DNA of 60,906 nucleotides from Spirochaetales bacterium Spiro_05 (lineage in GTDB: Bacteria > Spirochaetota > Spirochaetia > Sphaerochaetales > Sphaerochaetaceae), in assembly GCA_001603115.1 (NCBI GenBank), contig LVBG01000004.1:1-60906 (forward strand), written 5' to 3'. The notes beneath the pieces were generated by a model. It saw nothing but the letters and a program-made list of their open reading frames with translations, was not told the DNA's origin and ran no database searches. Numbering within the stretch: position 1 is the stretch's first letter; each line of letters starts with the position of its first letter. This document shows positions 17,560 to 25,469 of the stretch, piece after piece. The position numbers were made by a program, and so were the translations under genes.

Positions 17560-17588
17560 ATAATACGTAAATATAGTGATGCTGTCCA
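17560..17588 (-). promoter_or_regulatory. predicted promoter of tRNA-Val
   Basis: On the minus strand TGGACA (17588-17583), a 17-base spacer and TATTAT (17565-17560) end 14 bases before the tRNA 5' end. The plus strand of the same stretch contains TATAAT (17559-17564), which may serve the divergent lactonase-like gene, so the two promoters overlap. Confidence 0.7.
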
Positions 17589-17625
17589 GTGGGTTTTTCC
17601 AAAATATATGCTAGGATGGTTGGCA

Positions 17626-18633
17626 ATGGAAACACTCGTTGTAGGAAGCAGAGTCTCACAAGAACGTGAAGGCATCAATTTTTTCAGCTTTGACCCAACA
17701 TCCGGTAGCTTGAGCTATCGAACTGGGTTTTCCGGCGTTCAGCAGCCAACCTATCAGTGCTATGACCACAATCGGAATATCCTCTACTCAGTCAGTGAGA
17801 GGGAAACTGAGGGTAACGTATTCGCATGGTCGGTGAAGGAAGATCTCTCTTGTGAACTTCTCTCTGTCACTGCAAGCAAAGGTGGATCACCCTGTCATCT
17901 GGCTCTGGATGATGAGGGCAATCGCCTTGGTGTAGCCAACTATGCAGACGGTGTGTTCACGGTGCTTGATGTTGCTGGCCAACCTTCCTATTTGCTCTCT
18001 GACTTTTTTGCAGGCAAAGGCTACAAGGCCGATCGCCAGGAAAGAGCTCACATCCACAGCAGTCTCTGGACCAAGGATGGAAGCACCTTGTTCGTTGCAG
18101 ACCTTGGCCTCGATTGCATCTACTGCTATCAGGAAAACCTGAAGAAACGCACCCGCATTGATGCTCCCAAAGGATCAGGGCCACGGCATATGGTGCTCTG
18201 CTGTTTTGAAGACACCCTCTTTGTGGCAGCAGAACTCTCCAGTGAAGTCCTGGTCTATCGCCTTGATGAGGAAAAGCCTCGCCTTATCCAATGCATATCC
18301 ACCCTACCCCGGGACTTCCATGGGGAGAACACGGTAGCCGATATCCATATCAACAAGGAACACCGACAACTCTATGTCTCCAACCGTGGTCATGACAGCA
18401 TCGCAATTTTTGCCATCAACCGACCCTCTTCCACCCTGCATCTTATTGCTCACACCAAGACTGAGAAAGAACCGCGCAACTTCACCTTCTCTCCAGATGG
18501 CTCCTATATCCTGGTAGCCAACGGCTCCAGCAACTCAATCTGTGTCCACCGCATAGCAGCACGGACAGGAATACCCCGACCATACAGCAACCGCCTGCGC
18601 ATTGAGCAGCCGGTCTGCCTGACCTTCCTCTGA
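17626..18633 (+). CDS. beta-propeller lactonase family protein (6-phosphogluconolactonase-like)
   Basis: About 335 residues from ATG 17626, chosen because an AGGA-type site precedes it and the protein then starts directly with a propeller strand. The family (PF10282, YbhE-like) forms a seven-bladed propeller. The recognisable signatures are R-A-H-I-H-S-S-L-W, V-A-D-L-G-L-D, G-S-G-P-R-H-M, V-S-N-R-G-H-D-S-I and F-S-P-D-G-S-Y-I-L-V-A-N. Some members hydrolyse 6-phosphogluconolactone in the pentose phosphate pathway, but many are of unknown substrate. No signal peptide is present, so it is cytoplasmic. It is a single gene followed by a strong terminator. Confidence 0.85.
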   Translation: METLVVGSRVSQEREGINFFSFDPTSGSLSYRTGFSGVQQPTYQCYDHNRNILYSVSERETEGNVFAWSVKEDLSCELLSVTASKGGSPCHLALDDEGNRLGVANYADGVFTVLDVAGQPSYLLSDFFAGKGYKADRQERAHIHSSLWTKDGSTLFVADLGLDCIYCYQENLKKRTRIDAPKGSGPRHMVLCCFEDTLFVAAELSSEVLVYRLDEEKPRLIQCISTLPRDFHGENTVADIHINKEHRQLYVSNRGHDSIAIFAINRPSSTLHLIAHTKTEKEPRNFTFSPDGSYILVANGSSNSICVHRIAARTGIPRPYSNRLRIEQPVCLTFL

Positions 18634-18664
18634 AAAGAGGGCCGGCTGCGCCGACCCTCTTTGT
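18634..18664. terminator. rho-independent terminator
   Basis: AAAGAGGG (18634-18641) pairs with CCCTCTTT (18655-18662), and an inner CCGGC/GCCG pair extends the stem. It lies directly after the lactonase-like gene and can also serve the convergent operon ending at 18687. Confidence 0.85.
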
Positions 18665-18686
18665 TGCTGTTTTGCTTACCTCTTGC

Positions 18687-18857
18687 TTACCAGTTTCTCC
18701 AGACCGTCACCTGTGTGACAGATCTGTCAACCGGGAAGTTGGTGGCGAAACGTGACAGCAACGATGTGCCGAAAATGACACTTACCAGAAGGTAGACGAC
18801 CAAAAAGAGAGCCGCCCCCATCAACATCCTGTTACTCTTCTTGTGACTTGTCTTCAT
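18687..18857 (-). CDS. small single-pass membrane protein
   Basis: This is a 56-residue protein: basic N-terminus (K-T-S-H-K-K-S-N-R), one hydrophobic helix (about 11-30), and a polar, probably extracellular tail ending in W-R-N-W. ATG 18857 lies 6 bases after AGGGAG, inside the last codons of the GntR-type regulator gene (26-base overlap), so translation is probably coupled. The tight packing at the end of an ABC operon suggests an accessory of that system. No family is recognised. Confidence 0.65.
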   Translation of the reverse strand: MKTSHKKSNRMLMGAALFLVVYLLVSVIFGTSLLSRFATNFPVDRSVTQVTVWRNW

Positions 18858-19227
18858 GATCATCTCCCTTTTGTCGTGAGTGTTCTGCATACTTCTGCAA
18901 ATCTTCCATCGTAAGCCCCAGTGTCTCCATCGTGGAGAGCAGTGCAGGGACTTCCTTCTTGAAGAACCGCTCGCGGCGTTGCTTGAGCACCAAGGAACGG
19001 GCGTCTTTTGCCGTGAAGTATCCGATGCCCCGTTGGTTCTCCAGCGTTCCTTCATCCTGGAGCAGTGCGTAGGTGCGGATCACCGTATTGGGATTGACTT
19101 CCAACTCCATGGCCATATCCCTCACCGAAGGAATCCTCTCCCCATCATTCCATACACGATTGAGAATAAGGTCATGCATATACTGGGCGATCTGCAGGTA
19201 AATCGGTGAAAGCGTATTAAACTGCAT
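18832..19227 (-). CDS. GntR family regulator, YtrA subfamily
   Basis: This 131-residue protein has an N-terminal winged helix (Y-L-Q-I-A-Q-Y-M-H-D, R-I-P-S-V-R-D-M-A, V-N-P-N-T-V-I-R-T-Y) and only a short C-terminal dimerisation tail, the hallmark of the YtrA subfamily. These repressors usually control an adjacent ABC transporter operon. ATG 19227 is chosen: GGAGG lies upstream, and the winged helix starts right away (a TTG at 19248 is also in frame). It overlaps the membrane-subunit gene by 11 bases. Here the regulator is third in the operon instead of first. The palindrome at 20893-20912 is its likely operator. Confidence 0.9.
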   Translation of the reverse strand: MQFNTLSPIYLQIAQYMHDLILNRVWNDGERIPSVRDMAMELEVNPNTVIRTYALLQDEGTLENQRGIGYFTAKDARSLVLKQRRERFFKKEVPALLSTMETLGLTMEDLQKYAEHSRQKGDDHEDKSQEE

Positions 19228-20008
19228 CTGTTGCTTGGACCTCCTCAACCCTGAAGTACGCAGTGATCATACAGAACACAGGCAGTACTGCGTAGTAGAG
19301 AATCCTGCCTATGACCAGGTAGATTTTCAGCGAAGTGAGCGTCTGTTCCACATAACGGGCATCCAGATAGCTGAATGCATCGAACATCTGTACCTGGCTG
19401 CCAAACCGTATGGCAAAGAGAATCCTTGCGAACAACAGAGCCAACCCACTCAAAGCCAAACCAATGACACCGATCGCCAGCACCGTCTTGATGAAATGGA
19501 CCTTGTGGAAATAGGTCGCTCCCAACAAGAAGACCGAGTTCCATACCCAGTATTGGGCTAACAACATCCAGATGTCCTTGTCCTTGAACGGATTGAACAA
19601 AGCCATGGGATTGCCGAAGAAGAGCAGCTGGATAGGTTCGGTGACCAAACTGGTCAAGAAGAACAGCAATGCCAGTGCGATAGGATAGGCTATGGTAACC
19701 AAAACCGCCTTCGAGGCAAACTTCTCCAGATTGGTAGCCGGCAACATAAGCCAGTCATGCTGGGTGTTTTTGCCAAACATATCCTCAGCAAACATCAGGC
19801 TGGTGACAATGAATCCACCAATGAGCAGGAAGTTGGGAAACATCTCGCTGTACACTTCCAGGGGAAACATTTCATGGGTGTAGCGAGCGATAAGACTCTG
19901 CAACGTCTCAAACCCAAAGAGTATCAGCACAATTACCAGTGCATACGTTGTCATATCCTTCTGGCTGGTCTTCAGCTCACGTTTCAGCAATGCTTGAAAG
20001 CGATTCAT
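19217..20008 (-). CDS. ABC transporter membrane subunit
   Basis: This 263-residue protein has six hydrophobic segments with loops such as E-D-M-F-G-K-N-T-Q-H-D-W-L-M-L-P, seen in permease partners of YtrA-controlled ABC systems. The N-terminus (F-Q-A-L-L-K-R-E-L-K) is the usual cytoplasmic start of ABC-2 permeases. It starts on the stop of the ATPase gene (overlap at 20005-20008) and overlaps the regulator gene at its end, so the whole set is one transcript. Substrate unknown; relatives respond to cell-wall-active agents or export small molecules. Confidence 0.8.
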   Translation of the reverse strand: MNRFQALLKRELKTSQKDMTTYALVIVLILFGFETLQSLIARYTHEMFPLEVYSEMFPNFLLIGGFIVTSLMFAEDMFGKNTQHDWLMLPATNLEKFASKAVLVTIAYPIALALLFFLTSLVTEPIQLLFFGNPMALFNPFKDKDIWMLLAQYWVWNSVFLLGATYFHKVHFIKTVLAIGVIGLALSGLALLFARILFAIRFGSQVQMFDAFSYLDARYVEQTLTSLKIYLVIGRILYYAVLPVFCMITAYFRVEEVQATDAV

Positions 20009-20871
20009 CGCACACCCCCCTTCCCTTTTTCGATCACAACATTGAACAAGGTCTCAAGGTCCAAGGGCTGACCTTCCGACTCCTCACTTCTCTCACTGAG
20101 CACCATCCAGCCACCCAACACTTTCTCAACATACATCGCCGTCGCCATATCAGGCTCTTTGGTAGTGAGGTTGAGCACATACTTGTCGGAAACAGAAGCC
20201 ACCGCATCATTGAAGATGACAGAGCCGTCATGCAGGATGATGATCGGGTCGATCAGGTTCTCCATATCCCTCACCTGGTGGGTGGAGATGATGAAGGTCC
20301 GGTTCTCTGTCATTGCAGAGGCCACCGTCTGCCTGAACTGACGCTTGGAAGGAATATCCAAACCGTTGGTCGGTTCATCGAGAATCAGGAGGGCGGTGTT
20401 TGAAGCAAGACCAAACGAGAGCAGCACCTTTTTCTTCTGGCCAAGGGACATCTGGTCGAGGCGCTGGTTCAGATCCACATCAAAGTCCTTGCAAAAGGCA
20501 GCAAACTGTGTGTGGTCGAACCTGGGATAGAAGGGAGAGCGCATCTTGAGGTACTCGCTTGCCTTCATCTTGGGCAGGGGAAACTCCTCAGGAAGATAGA
20601 AGATCTCCTGCAAAAGAGAGGGCCTTCGTCTTGTGGGGTTGTCGCCCAGAACTGTGGTGGAACCTTCCTGGGGGAACAACTGTCCGCTCAGGATTTTCAG
20701 AAGTGTGGTCTTCCCTGCTCCGTTCTTTCCGAGCAAGCCATAAATGTTGCCCCGTTGGATCTCAAGATCCAAATGGGAGAACAAGGCTTTGCTGCCGTAT
20801 GAGAAACCGATATCCTGCATCCTCACCACCGTATCGGATACTTCGATCTCGGCGTGTGTTGTCTGTATCAT
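20005..20871 (-). CDS. ABC transporter ATP-binding protein (YtrB-like)
   Basis: This 288-residue ATPase has Walker A G-K-N-G-A-G-K-T-T, signature M-S-L-G-Q-K-K-K-V-L-L, Walker B A-L-L-I-L-D-E-P-T-N-G-L-D and the switch His in I-I-S-T-H-Q-V-R-D. L-G-Q-K-K-K is typical of the YtrB/EcsA group of exporters. ATG 20871 follows GGAGG by 5 bases. It is the first gene of the operon ATPase, membrane subunit, YtrA-type repressor, small membrane protein, under a promoter overlapped by the palindrome at 20893-20912. Confidence 0.92.
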   Translation of the reverse strand: MIQTTHAEIEVSDTVVRMQDIGFSYGSKALFSHLDLEIQRGNIYGLLGKNGAGKTTLLKILSGQLFPQEGSTTVLGDNPTRRRPSLLQEIFYLPEEFPLPKMKASEYLKMRSPFYPRFDHTQFAAFCKDFDVDLNQRLDQMSLGQKKKVLLSFGLASNTALLILDEPTNGLDIPSKRQFRQTVASAMTENRTFIISTHQVRDMENLIDPIIILHDGSVIFNDAVASVSDKYVLNLTTKEPDMATAMYVEKVLGGWMVLSERSEESEGQPLDLETLFNVVIEKGKGGVR

Positions 20872-20892
20872 GGATGCCTCCTTACAATCTAC

Positions 20893-20912
20893 TGTACTAG
20901 CTAACTAATACA
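20893..20912. promoter_or_regulatory. predicted YtrA-type operator
   Basis: TGTACTAGCTAACTAATACA is a 20-base imperfect palindrome (16 of 20 positions symmetric). It resembles GTACTA-N-TAGTAC-like sites of YtrA-subfamily GntR repressors. It covers the predicted -10 of the ABC operon, so binding by the operon's own regulator would block transcription. Confidence 0.7.
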
Positions 20913-20933
20913 CCAATGTTGTAAAACTGTCCA
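20905..20933 (-). promoter_or_regulatory. predicted promoter of the YtrA-type ABC operon
   Basis: On the minus strand TGGACA (20933-20928), a 17-base spacer and TATTAG (20910-20905) lie about 34 bases before the ATPase start codon. The -10 is inside the palindrome. Confidence 0.6.
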
Positions 20934-21200
20934 GTACTTTATCATTCTTTTTTTTTAAAATTTTTCTGCACAGTGTTATCAGGCTATAACTTTTTCGATA
21001 TTTCCTGACAAATGCCAAACAATCACTAGCAAAATCGGGAATAAGTTGGTAGTATCGGTTCTTGCGCGTTGACCTTGCTCAATGCGCATTTTGACCATCC
21101 CCACACCTCTCTTGAGAGAGGGAGGGAAACACTTTGTAGAAAAAGGGCTAGATATAACATTTAGTACAAAAATCACCATGGTATAGAAGGAACTAGGGTA

Positions 21201-22556
21201 ATGAACGAATCCACCAACCAATTCTATCTCGATCGCCAGAACAACACAGAATCCAACGCACGCAGCTACCCCCGCAAATTTCCCATCGCAATACAACAAG
21301 CAAAAGGATCCTACCTTATCGACGTAGAAGGCAACAAATACCTGGACTTCCTTTGTGGAGCAGGCACCCTGGCCCTCGGTCACAATGACAGTGAAGTCAA
21401 CCAAGTGATGGTGGACATGCTTACCCAGGATTACCCCTTGCATACCCTGGACCTCACCACTCCCGTCAAGGATGAGTTTGTACATACCCTTCTCTCCCTT
21501 CTCCCTGAAGAACTCAAAGACCATGCAAAACTGCAGTTCTGCAGCCCCAGCGGCACCGACGCAGTCGATGCAGCGATCAAGCTGTGCAAGACTGCCACCG
21601 GTCGTTCCTCCATCATCGCCTTTGGCGGTGGCTATCATGGTATGGGCCACGGAGCGCTTGCCCTTACCGGAAACCTCAACGCAAAGAACCAAGTCAACGG
21701 CTTGATGCCCGACGTACACTTTTTCCCCTACCCATACTCCTACCGCTGTCCGTTCGGTCTCGGTGGAGAAGCCGGAATCGACGCAGCCTGCGCTTTCTTC
21801 GAACGCTCTCTCAAAGATCCTGAGAGTGGCATCACCAAGCCCGCAGCGGTCATTCTCGAGCCCATACAGGGCGAGGGCGGAGTCATTCCTGCCCCCATAA
21901 AATTCCTTCAGACTGTGCGCAGAGTAACCAAGGAACTTGGCATCCCCATGATCGTGGACGAAATCCAGTGCGGTATCGGCCGCTCAGGCAAGTTCTTTGC
22001 CTTTGAGTATGCTGACATCGTGCCCGACGTCATTCTCGTCTCCAAGGCCATCGGAGGATCTCAGCCGATGAGCGTGGTCATCTATCACAAGGACCTTGAT
22101 GCTTGGCAACCAGGGGCACATGCCGGTACCTTCCGTGGGAACCAGCTCGCCATGGCAGCCGGGACCGTAGTCATGAACCGTGTTTCCAAGCCTGAGTTCC
22201 TCGCTGAAGTGGTTGAAAAAGGGGCCATGATCGAACAGCGCATGAACGCACTCAAGAAAGAGGTCTCCATCATCGGTGACATCCGCAGCAAGGGCCTGAT
22301 GCTCGGCATCGAGTTTGTCGATCCTCTCGGACAGGCCGACCACCTCGGCTCTCTGCCCCCCAGTGGTGTCGTTGCAGCGAAGGTACAGAAGGAGTGTTTC
22401 ACCAATCGGCTCATCATGGAAAAGGGTGGCCGCTATGGTTCGGTCATGCGTTGCCTGTGCGCCCTCAACGTTTCCAAGGATGAGATTGGACTCATGCTCG
22501 ATATCGCCGAGAAGGCAATCCGCAAGGTGGATGCAGATGTCAAAGCCCATCACTGA
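21201..22556 (+). CDS. dat: L-2,4-diaminobutyrate:2-oxoglutarate aminotransferase
   Basis: This 451-residue PLP enzyme is of the class III (omega) aminotransferase type. The recognisable parts are G-N-K-Y-L-D-F-L-C-G-A-G, S-G-T-D-A-V-D-A-A for the PLP phosphate, F-G-G-G-Y-H-G-M-G-H, the Asp in V-D-E-I-Q-C-G and the Schiff-base Lys in L-V-S-K-A-I-G-G. The G-A-G-T-L-A-L-G-H-N segment is typical of the Dat/EctB group. It makes L-2,4-diaminobutyrate from aspartate semialdehyde, with glutamate as amino donor. The next gene encodes the matching decarboxylase and overlaps by 20 bases, which argues for 1,3-diaminopropane synthesis and not ectoine; no ectA or ectC is nearby. Confidence 0.9.
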   Translation: MNESTNQFYLDRQNNTESNARSYPRKFPIAIQQAKGSYLIDVEGNKYLDFLCGAGTLALGHNDSEVNQVMVDMLTQDYPLHTLDLTTPVKDEFVHTLLSLLPEELKDHAKLQFCSPSGTDAVDAAIKLCKTATGRSSIIAFGGGYHGMGHGALALTGNLNAKNQVNGLMPDVHFFPYPYSYRCPFGLGGEAGIDAACAFFERSLKDPESGITKPAAVILEPIQGEGGVIPAPIKFLQTVRRVTKELGIPMIVDEIQCGIGRSGKFFAFEYADIVPDVILVSKAIGGSQPMSVVIYHKDLDAWQPGAHAGTFRGNQLAMAAGTVVMNRVSKPEFLAEVVEKGAMIEQRMNALKKEVSIIGDIRSKGLMLGIEFVDPLGQADHLGSLPPSGVVAAKVQKECFTNRLIMEKGGRYGSVMRCLCALNVSKDEIGLMLDIAEKAIRKVDADVKAHH

Positions 22557-23994
22557 GCTTCCCTACGTTCTCTCACATGACAAGGAGAGCAAACTGGCCT
22601 ATCGCACACTCATCGACCAGACGGTGGATGCCATCCTCGACTCCCTCCAAGACGGCGGAGCCTACCAAGGCTCCTCGGTCGATGAGCTGAAAAGCCTCAT
22701 CCAGAAAGAGCAGATGCTCCCTGAGAAAGGCCTTGGGTGGGAGGCTGTCCTTTCGCAAGTGAGAGCATCCATCCTTCCCAACTTCCTCAGAACCTGGTCA
22801 ACCAATTACATGGCTCACCTTCACAGCCCCGCCCTACTTGAATCGATTGCTGCAGAGTTGATCCTCTCTACTTTCAACCAGTCGATGGACAGCTGGGACC
22901 AAAGCCCGATAGCCACCGAAGTGGAACTTGAGGTCATCAGGCAGTTGTGTACCCTGTACAATCTGGGAGAAACCAGCGACGGTGTCTTCACCAGCGGCGG
23001 AAGCCAGTCGAATCTCAGCGCACTCACCCTTGCCAGGGATTGGTACTGCACAACGGTTCTTGGTCATGATGTGAAGAAATACGGGCTTCCGGCAGAGTAT
23101 CGCAACCTGAGGATCTACACCTCTGAAGTCTCCCACTTCTCCATGGAAAAGAGTGCCCACCTGCTGGGCCTCGGCTATGATGCAGTGCGCAAGGTCCCTG
23201 TCGATGCTGCGTGCAGGATGGACACAAAAGCCCTCTCTGCAATGCTTGCAGAGGACAAGATGGCAGGCCTTCTGCCTTTCTGCGTCGTGGCAACCATCGG
23301 CACCACCGACTACGGTTCTGTTGATCCTGTCGAAGAACTGCGAGCCATCTGTGACGCTGAGCATCTCTTCTTGCATGCGGATGCAGCCTATGGCAGTGCG
23401 GTACAGCTCTCTTCCACCTACAAATCACGTCTTGGGGATCTCGGACTCTGTGACTCCATTACCGTCGACTTCCATAAAATGTTTCTGCTACCCATCAGCT
23501 GTGGTGCATTGCTCATCAAGAATACCGAGCTGTTCTCCGTCTTCACCTTGCATGCAGACTACCTCAACCGGGAAGAGGATGAGGCTGATGGGTATACCAA
23601 CCTTGTCGGCAAGAGCCTTCAGACCACCCGTCGCTTCGATGCGCTGAAGGTGTGGATGGCATTCCAGTGCAGGGGCAAGGATGGCTATGCGCAGATGATC
23701 GACACCTGTATCGGCAATGCAACCTACTTTGCCAAGCAGATTGCCGCCGACCCTGACTACGAGCTGGCCATCGAACCAGAGCTTTCCAGCGTGGTCTTCC
23801 GCCTGAAAGGAAGCTGTGAGAGGAACAAGCAGGTACGCAGGCAGCTCTTGCACCACCATCAGGTGGTGATAGGGCAGACGGTGTATGCAGGCAAAACCTA
23901 CCTGAAGTTCACCCTGCTCAACCCGCTGGTGACGCACGCGCACCTCGATGAGCTGATCACCTTGATCAAGCAACTGGGCAGCCAATTGCACTAA
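22537..23994 (+). CDS. ddc: L-2,4-diaminobutyrate decarboxylase
   Basis: About 485 residues, group II PLP-dependent decarboxylase. The N-terminal part has H-L-H-S-P-A-L and the PLP-binding region T-S-G-G-S-Q-S-N-L. Further on are A-T-I-G-T-T-D-Y-G-S-V-D-P, H-A-D-A-A-Y-G and the Schiff-base Lys in V-D-F-H-K-M-F. The enzyme converts L-2,4-diaminobutyrate to 1,3-diaminopropane and CO2. ATG 22537 is chosen because AAGGTGG precedes it closely; the same frame is open further upstream within the aminotransferase gene but without a suitable start. Overlap with the upstream gene shows one operon. Confidence 0.9.
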   Translation: MSKPITELPYVLSHDKESKLAYRTLIDQTVDAILDSLQDGGAYQGSSVDELKSLIQKEQMLPEKGLGWEAVLSQVRASILPNFLRTWSTNYMAHLHSPALLESIAAELILSTFNQSMDSWDQSPIATEVELEVIRQLCTLYNLGETSDGVFTSGGSQSNLSALTLARDWYCTTVLGHDVKKYGLPAEYRNLRIYTSEVSHFSMEKSAHLLGLGYDAVRKVPVDAACRMDTKALSAMLAEDKMAGLLPFCVVATIGTTDYGSVDPVEELRAICDAEHLFLHADAAYGSAVQLSSTYKSRLGDLGLCDSITVDFHKMFLLPISCGALLIKNTELFSVFTLHADYLNREEDEADGYTNLVGKSLQTTRRFDALKVWMAFQCRGKDGYAQMIDTCIGNATYFAKQIAADPDYELAIEPELSSVVFRLKGSCERNKQVRRQLLHHHQVVIGQTVYAGKTYLKFTLLNPLVTHAHLDELITLIKQLGSQLH

Positions 23995-24000
23995 GCGTTC

Positions 24001-24035
24001 AAAAGGTCGAAGGAGCAATCCCTTCGGCCTTTTTC
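24001..24035. terminator. bidirectional terminator
   Basis: AAAAGG-(T)-CGAAGG pairs with CCTTCGG-CCTTTTT with a short loop and T run. It lies between the decarboxylase gene and the convergent SatE-like gene. Confidence 0.85.
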
Positions 24036-24037
24036 AA

Positions 24038-24709
24038 TCACCACTGAACCAAGAGAAAATAGAGCGCCAGGGTTGCAAGGATGCTTGTGAGCGTACCCAC
24101 CAGAAAGTACTCGGAAAACGCCTGTGAATCGGAAAGCTGTTTGCTCCGGGCAAATGTCTTTGCAGCGATTACCCAGCCGATAACCCCGTACTCCCCCACA
24201 ATCAGGAGGATGGCAAGGATGAGTCGCTCCAAATATCCGATCACTTTCCCAGCCCCATCCGTCCCCGTCGATTGATTGCTTCGATAGCGGTCGAAAAGCT
24301 CGGTGAACATGACAGATACCGGCTTTGCTACCCAGAGGAGCAACACAGCGATCCTGAGCAGAAACTCATGCGTTGGGTCAAAAGAGTAATCTGAAAGATA
24401 CACAATAGATACTGCTGCCAGCACCCCACCATGACAGAGCTGGTCAACGATGAAAAGTACTGCAGTTCTCTTCTTGGACTTCTGATACAGGAATTTCAAC
24501 GAGTCAATCAGCAGATGCGAAACGACGAGTATGGCGAACACAATCCAGGGGGCAAGGAAAAGCAGGGGAACAAACGAAAGGGCATACAACAGCGAATGTT
24601 GTGCCAGTGCACCATACTGCTGCTGTTTGTTCCGGGCAAGTTTGTCACTTTGCAAATAGAAATCACCCAATGCATGCAATCCAAGCACTATCAGAGCTGC
24701 AGTATTCAT
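24038..24709 (-). CDS. DUF3307 membrane protein (SatE-like)
   Basis: This 223-residue protein has five or six hydrophobic helices. The DUF3307 pattern is visible: H-A-L-G-D-F-Y-L-Q-S-D near the N-terminus, then Q-H-S-L-L-Y-A, H-L-L-I-D-S-L-K and D-Q-L-C-H-G-G in the loops, all His/Asp rich. The family has no settled function; one member, SatE of streptococci, is encoded with SatD. Here the neighbour upstream is a SatD-like gene with a 4-base overlap (ATGA), so the pairing is conserved. Confidence 0.8.
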   Translation of the reverse strand: MNTAALIVLGLHALGDFYLQSDKLARNKQQQYGALAQHSLLYALSFVPLLFLAPWIVFAILVVSHLLIDSLKFLYQKSKKRTAVLFIVDQLCHGGVLAAVSIVYLSDYSFDPTHEFLLRIAVLLLWVAKPVSVMFTELFDRYRSNQSTGTDGAGKVIGYLERLILAILLIVGEYGVIGWVIAAKTFARSKQLSDSQAFSEYFLVGTLTSILATLALYFLLVQW

Positions 24710-25383
24710 AGGGCAGAACCTCCAAAACTGGCCATCAAAATCTGTTCGGTCTCCCGTCTCGTATCCAGATAGGCAAAAAAACCCATGGCTTGGATGGTTG
24801 TGTTCACTTGCTGCACACGCAAAGACATCTCTTTCGCTACCTGCGTCTGGGTAACCTTTTCAAATCCATGGTGCATGAGATAGTGCTTGGCGAGTTCGAG
24901 TTGGGTACCCTTCCACCTCGAAGCCAACTGATCTTGAAGCACGAGTATCTGATTTACCAAGCTTGTGATGGTTTGAAACCCAGGCACATCCGTGTACAAG
25001 GCGGTGGTGCGTGTATCATAGTAGTCTTGTTCCCGAACCAGCGACAAGGCTTGCCGTGCGTTCCAGAAGGCAGGACCGTCAGACAAGATGCTCTGCGTGC
25101 GCACAATGCCTGTTTCGATGGTACCAAAGCCGATTCCCACGCGTACGCCACAGTGGTCTACCAATGCATACCTGATTTTGTCACAAATCTCCAGCATGGG
25201 AGCTTGAGGCAAAAACAAGCCTTGGAACGCATCACCAGCATTCACCATCATCTGTGCGGCCAAACAATCAGAATAGGCAGTGTTGATGGCATCCACCTGT
25301 GTAAGCAACACCTCTTGCAAGGCTTTTCGATCAGCCGATTTTCGGGACTCTTTCAGATCCCCTACCAAAGCATAGTAATTCAT
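24706..25383 (-). CDS. SatD family protein
   Basis: This 225-residue soluble protein has two parts. Residues 1-130 contain V-G-D-L-K-E-S-R, N-A-G-D-A-F-Q-G and R-V-G-I-G-F-G, a nucleotide-cyclase-like or SatD fold. The C-terminal part has a helix-turn-helix-like stretch (V-T-Q-T-Q-V-A-K-E-M-S-L-R-V-Q-Q-V-N). SatD-family function is unknown. It is coupled to the DUF3307 gene. No ribosome site precedes the ATG, while a good -10 box lies only 6 bases upstream, so the message may be leaderless. Confidence 0.75.
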   Translation of the reverse strand: MNYYALVGDLKESRKSADRKALQEVLLTQVDAINTAYSDCLAAQMMVNAGDAFQGLFLPQAPMLEICDKIRYALVDHCGVRVGIGFGTIETGIVRTQSILSDGPAFWNARQALSLVREQDYYDTRTTALYTDVPGFQTITSLVNQILVLQDQLASRWKGTQLELAKHYLMHHGFEKVTQTQVAKEMSLRVQQVNTTIQAMGFFAYLDTRRETEQILMASFGGSAL

Positions 25384-25389
25384 ATCAAC

Positions 25390-25417
25390 ACTATATCATT
25401 GATTTTTTACTTTTCAA
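25390..25417 (-). promoter_or_regulatory. predicted promoter of the SatD-SatE operon, leaderless
   Basis: On the minus strand TTGAAA (25417-25412), a 16-base spacer and TATAGT (25395-25390) are followed after 6 bases by the ATG at 25383. Transcription would begin at or next to the start codon. Confidence 0.6.
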
Positions 25418-25469
25418 TAAATTTTTGTTTATTTTCTATATTTCAACATTTTTTTGTTGATTTCTGAAC

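Larger units (their letters stand above)
20872..21200. other. 329-base divergent intergenic region
   Basis: It separates the YtrA-type ABC operon from the diaminobutyrate genes. Contents seen: the ABC promoter and operator (20893-20933), a T/A-rich tract (20940-20968), two similar direct motifs TTGCGCGTTGACC (21062-21074) and AATGCGCATTTTGACC (21081-21096), a 7-base hairpin CCTCTCT/AGAGAGG (21106-21121), and a TATAAC box at 21154-21159 that could be the -10 of the aminotransferase gene. No open frame here looks coding. Confidence 0.6.

Noticed and set aside
20940..20968. T-rich tract as a terminator
   Set aside because: No stem precedes the T run on either strand. It is more likely an AT-rich promoter-upstream element.
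21201..23994. Ectoine synthesis operon
   Set aside because: The aminotransferase resembles EctB, but the partner is a decarboxylase, and ectA and ectC are missing.
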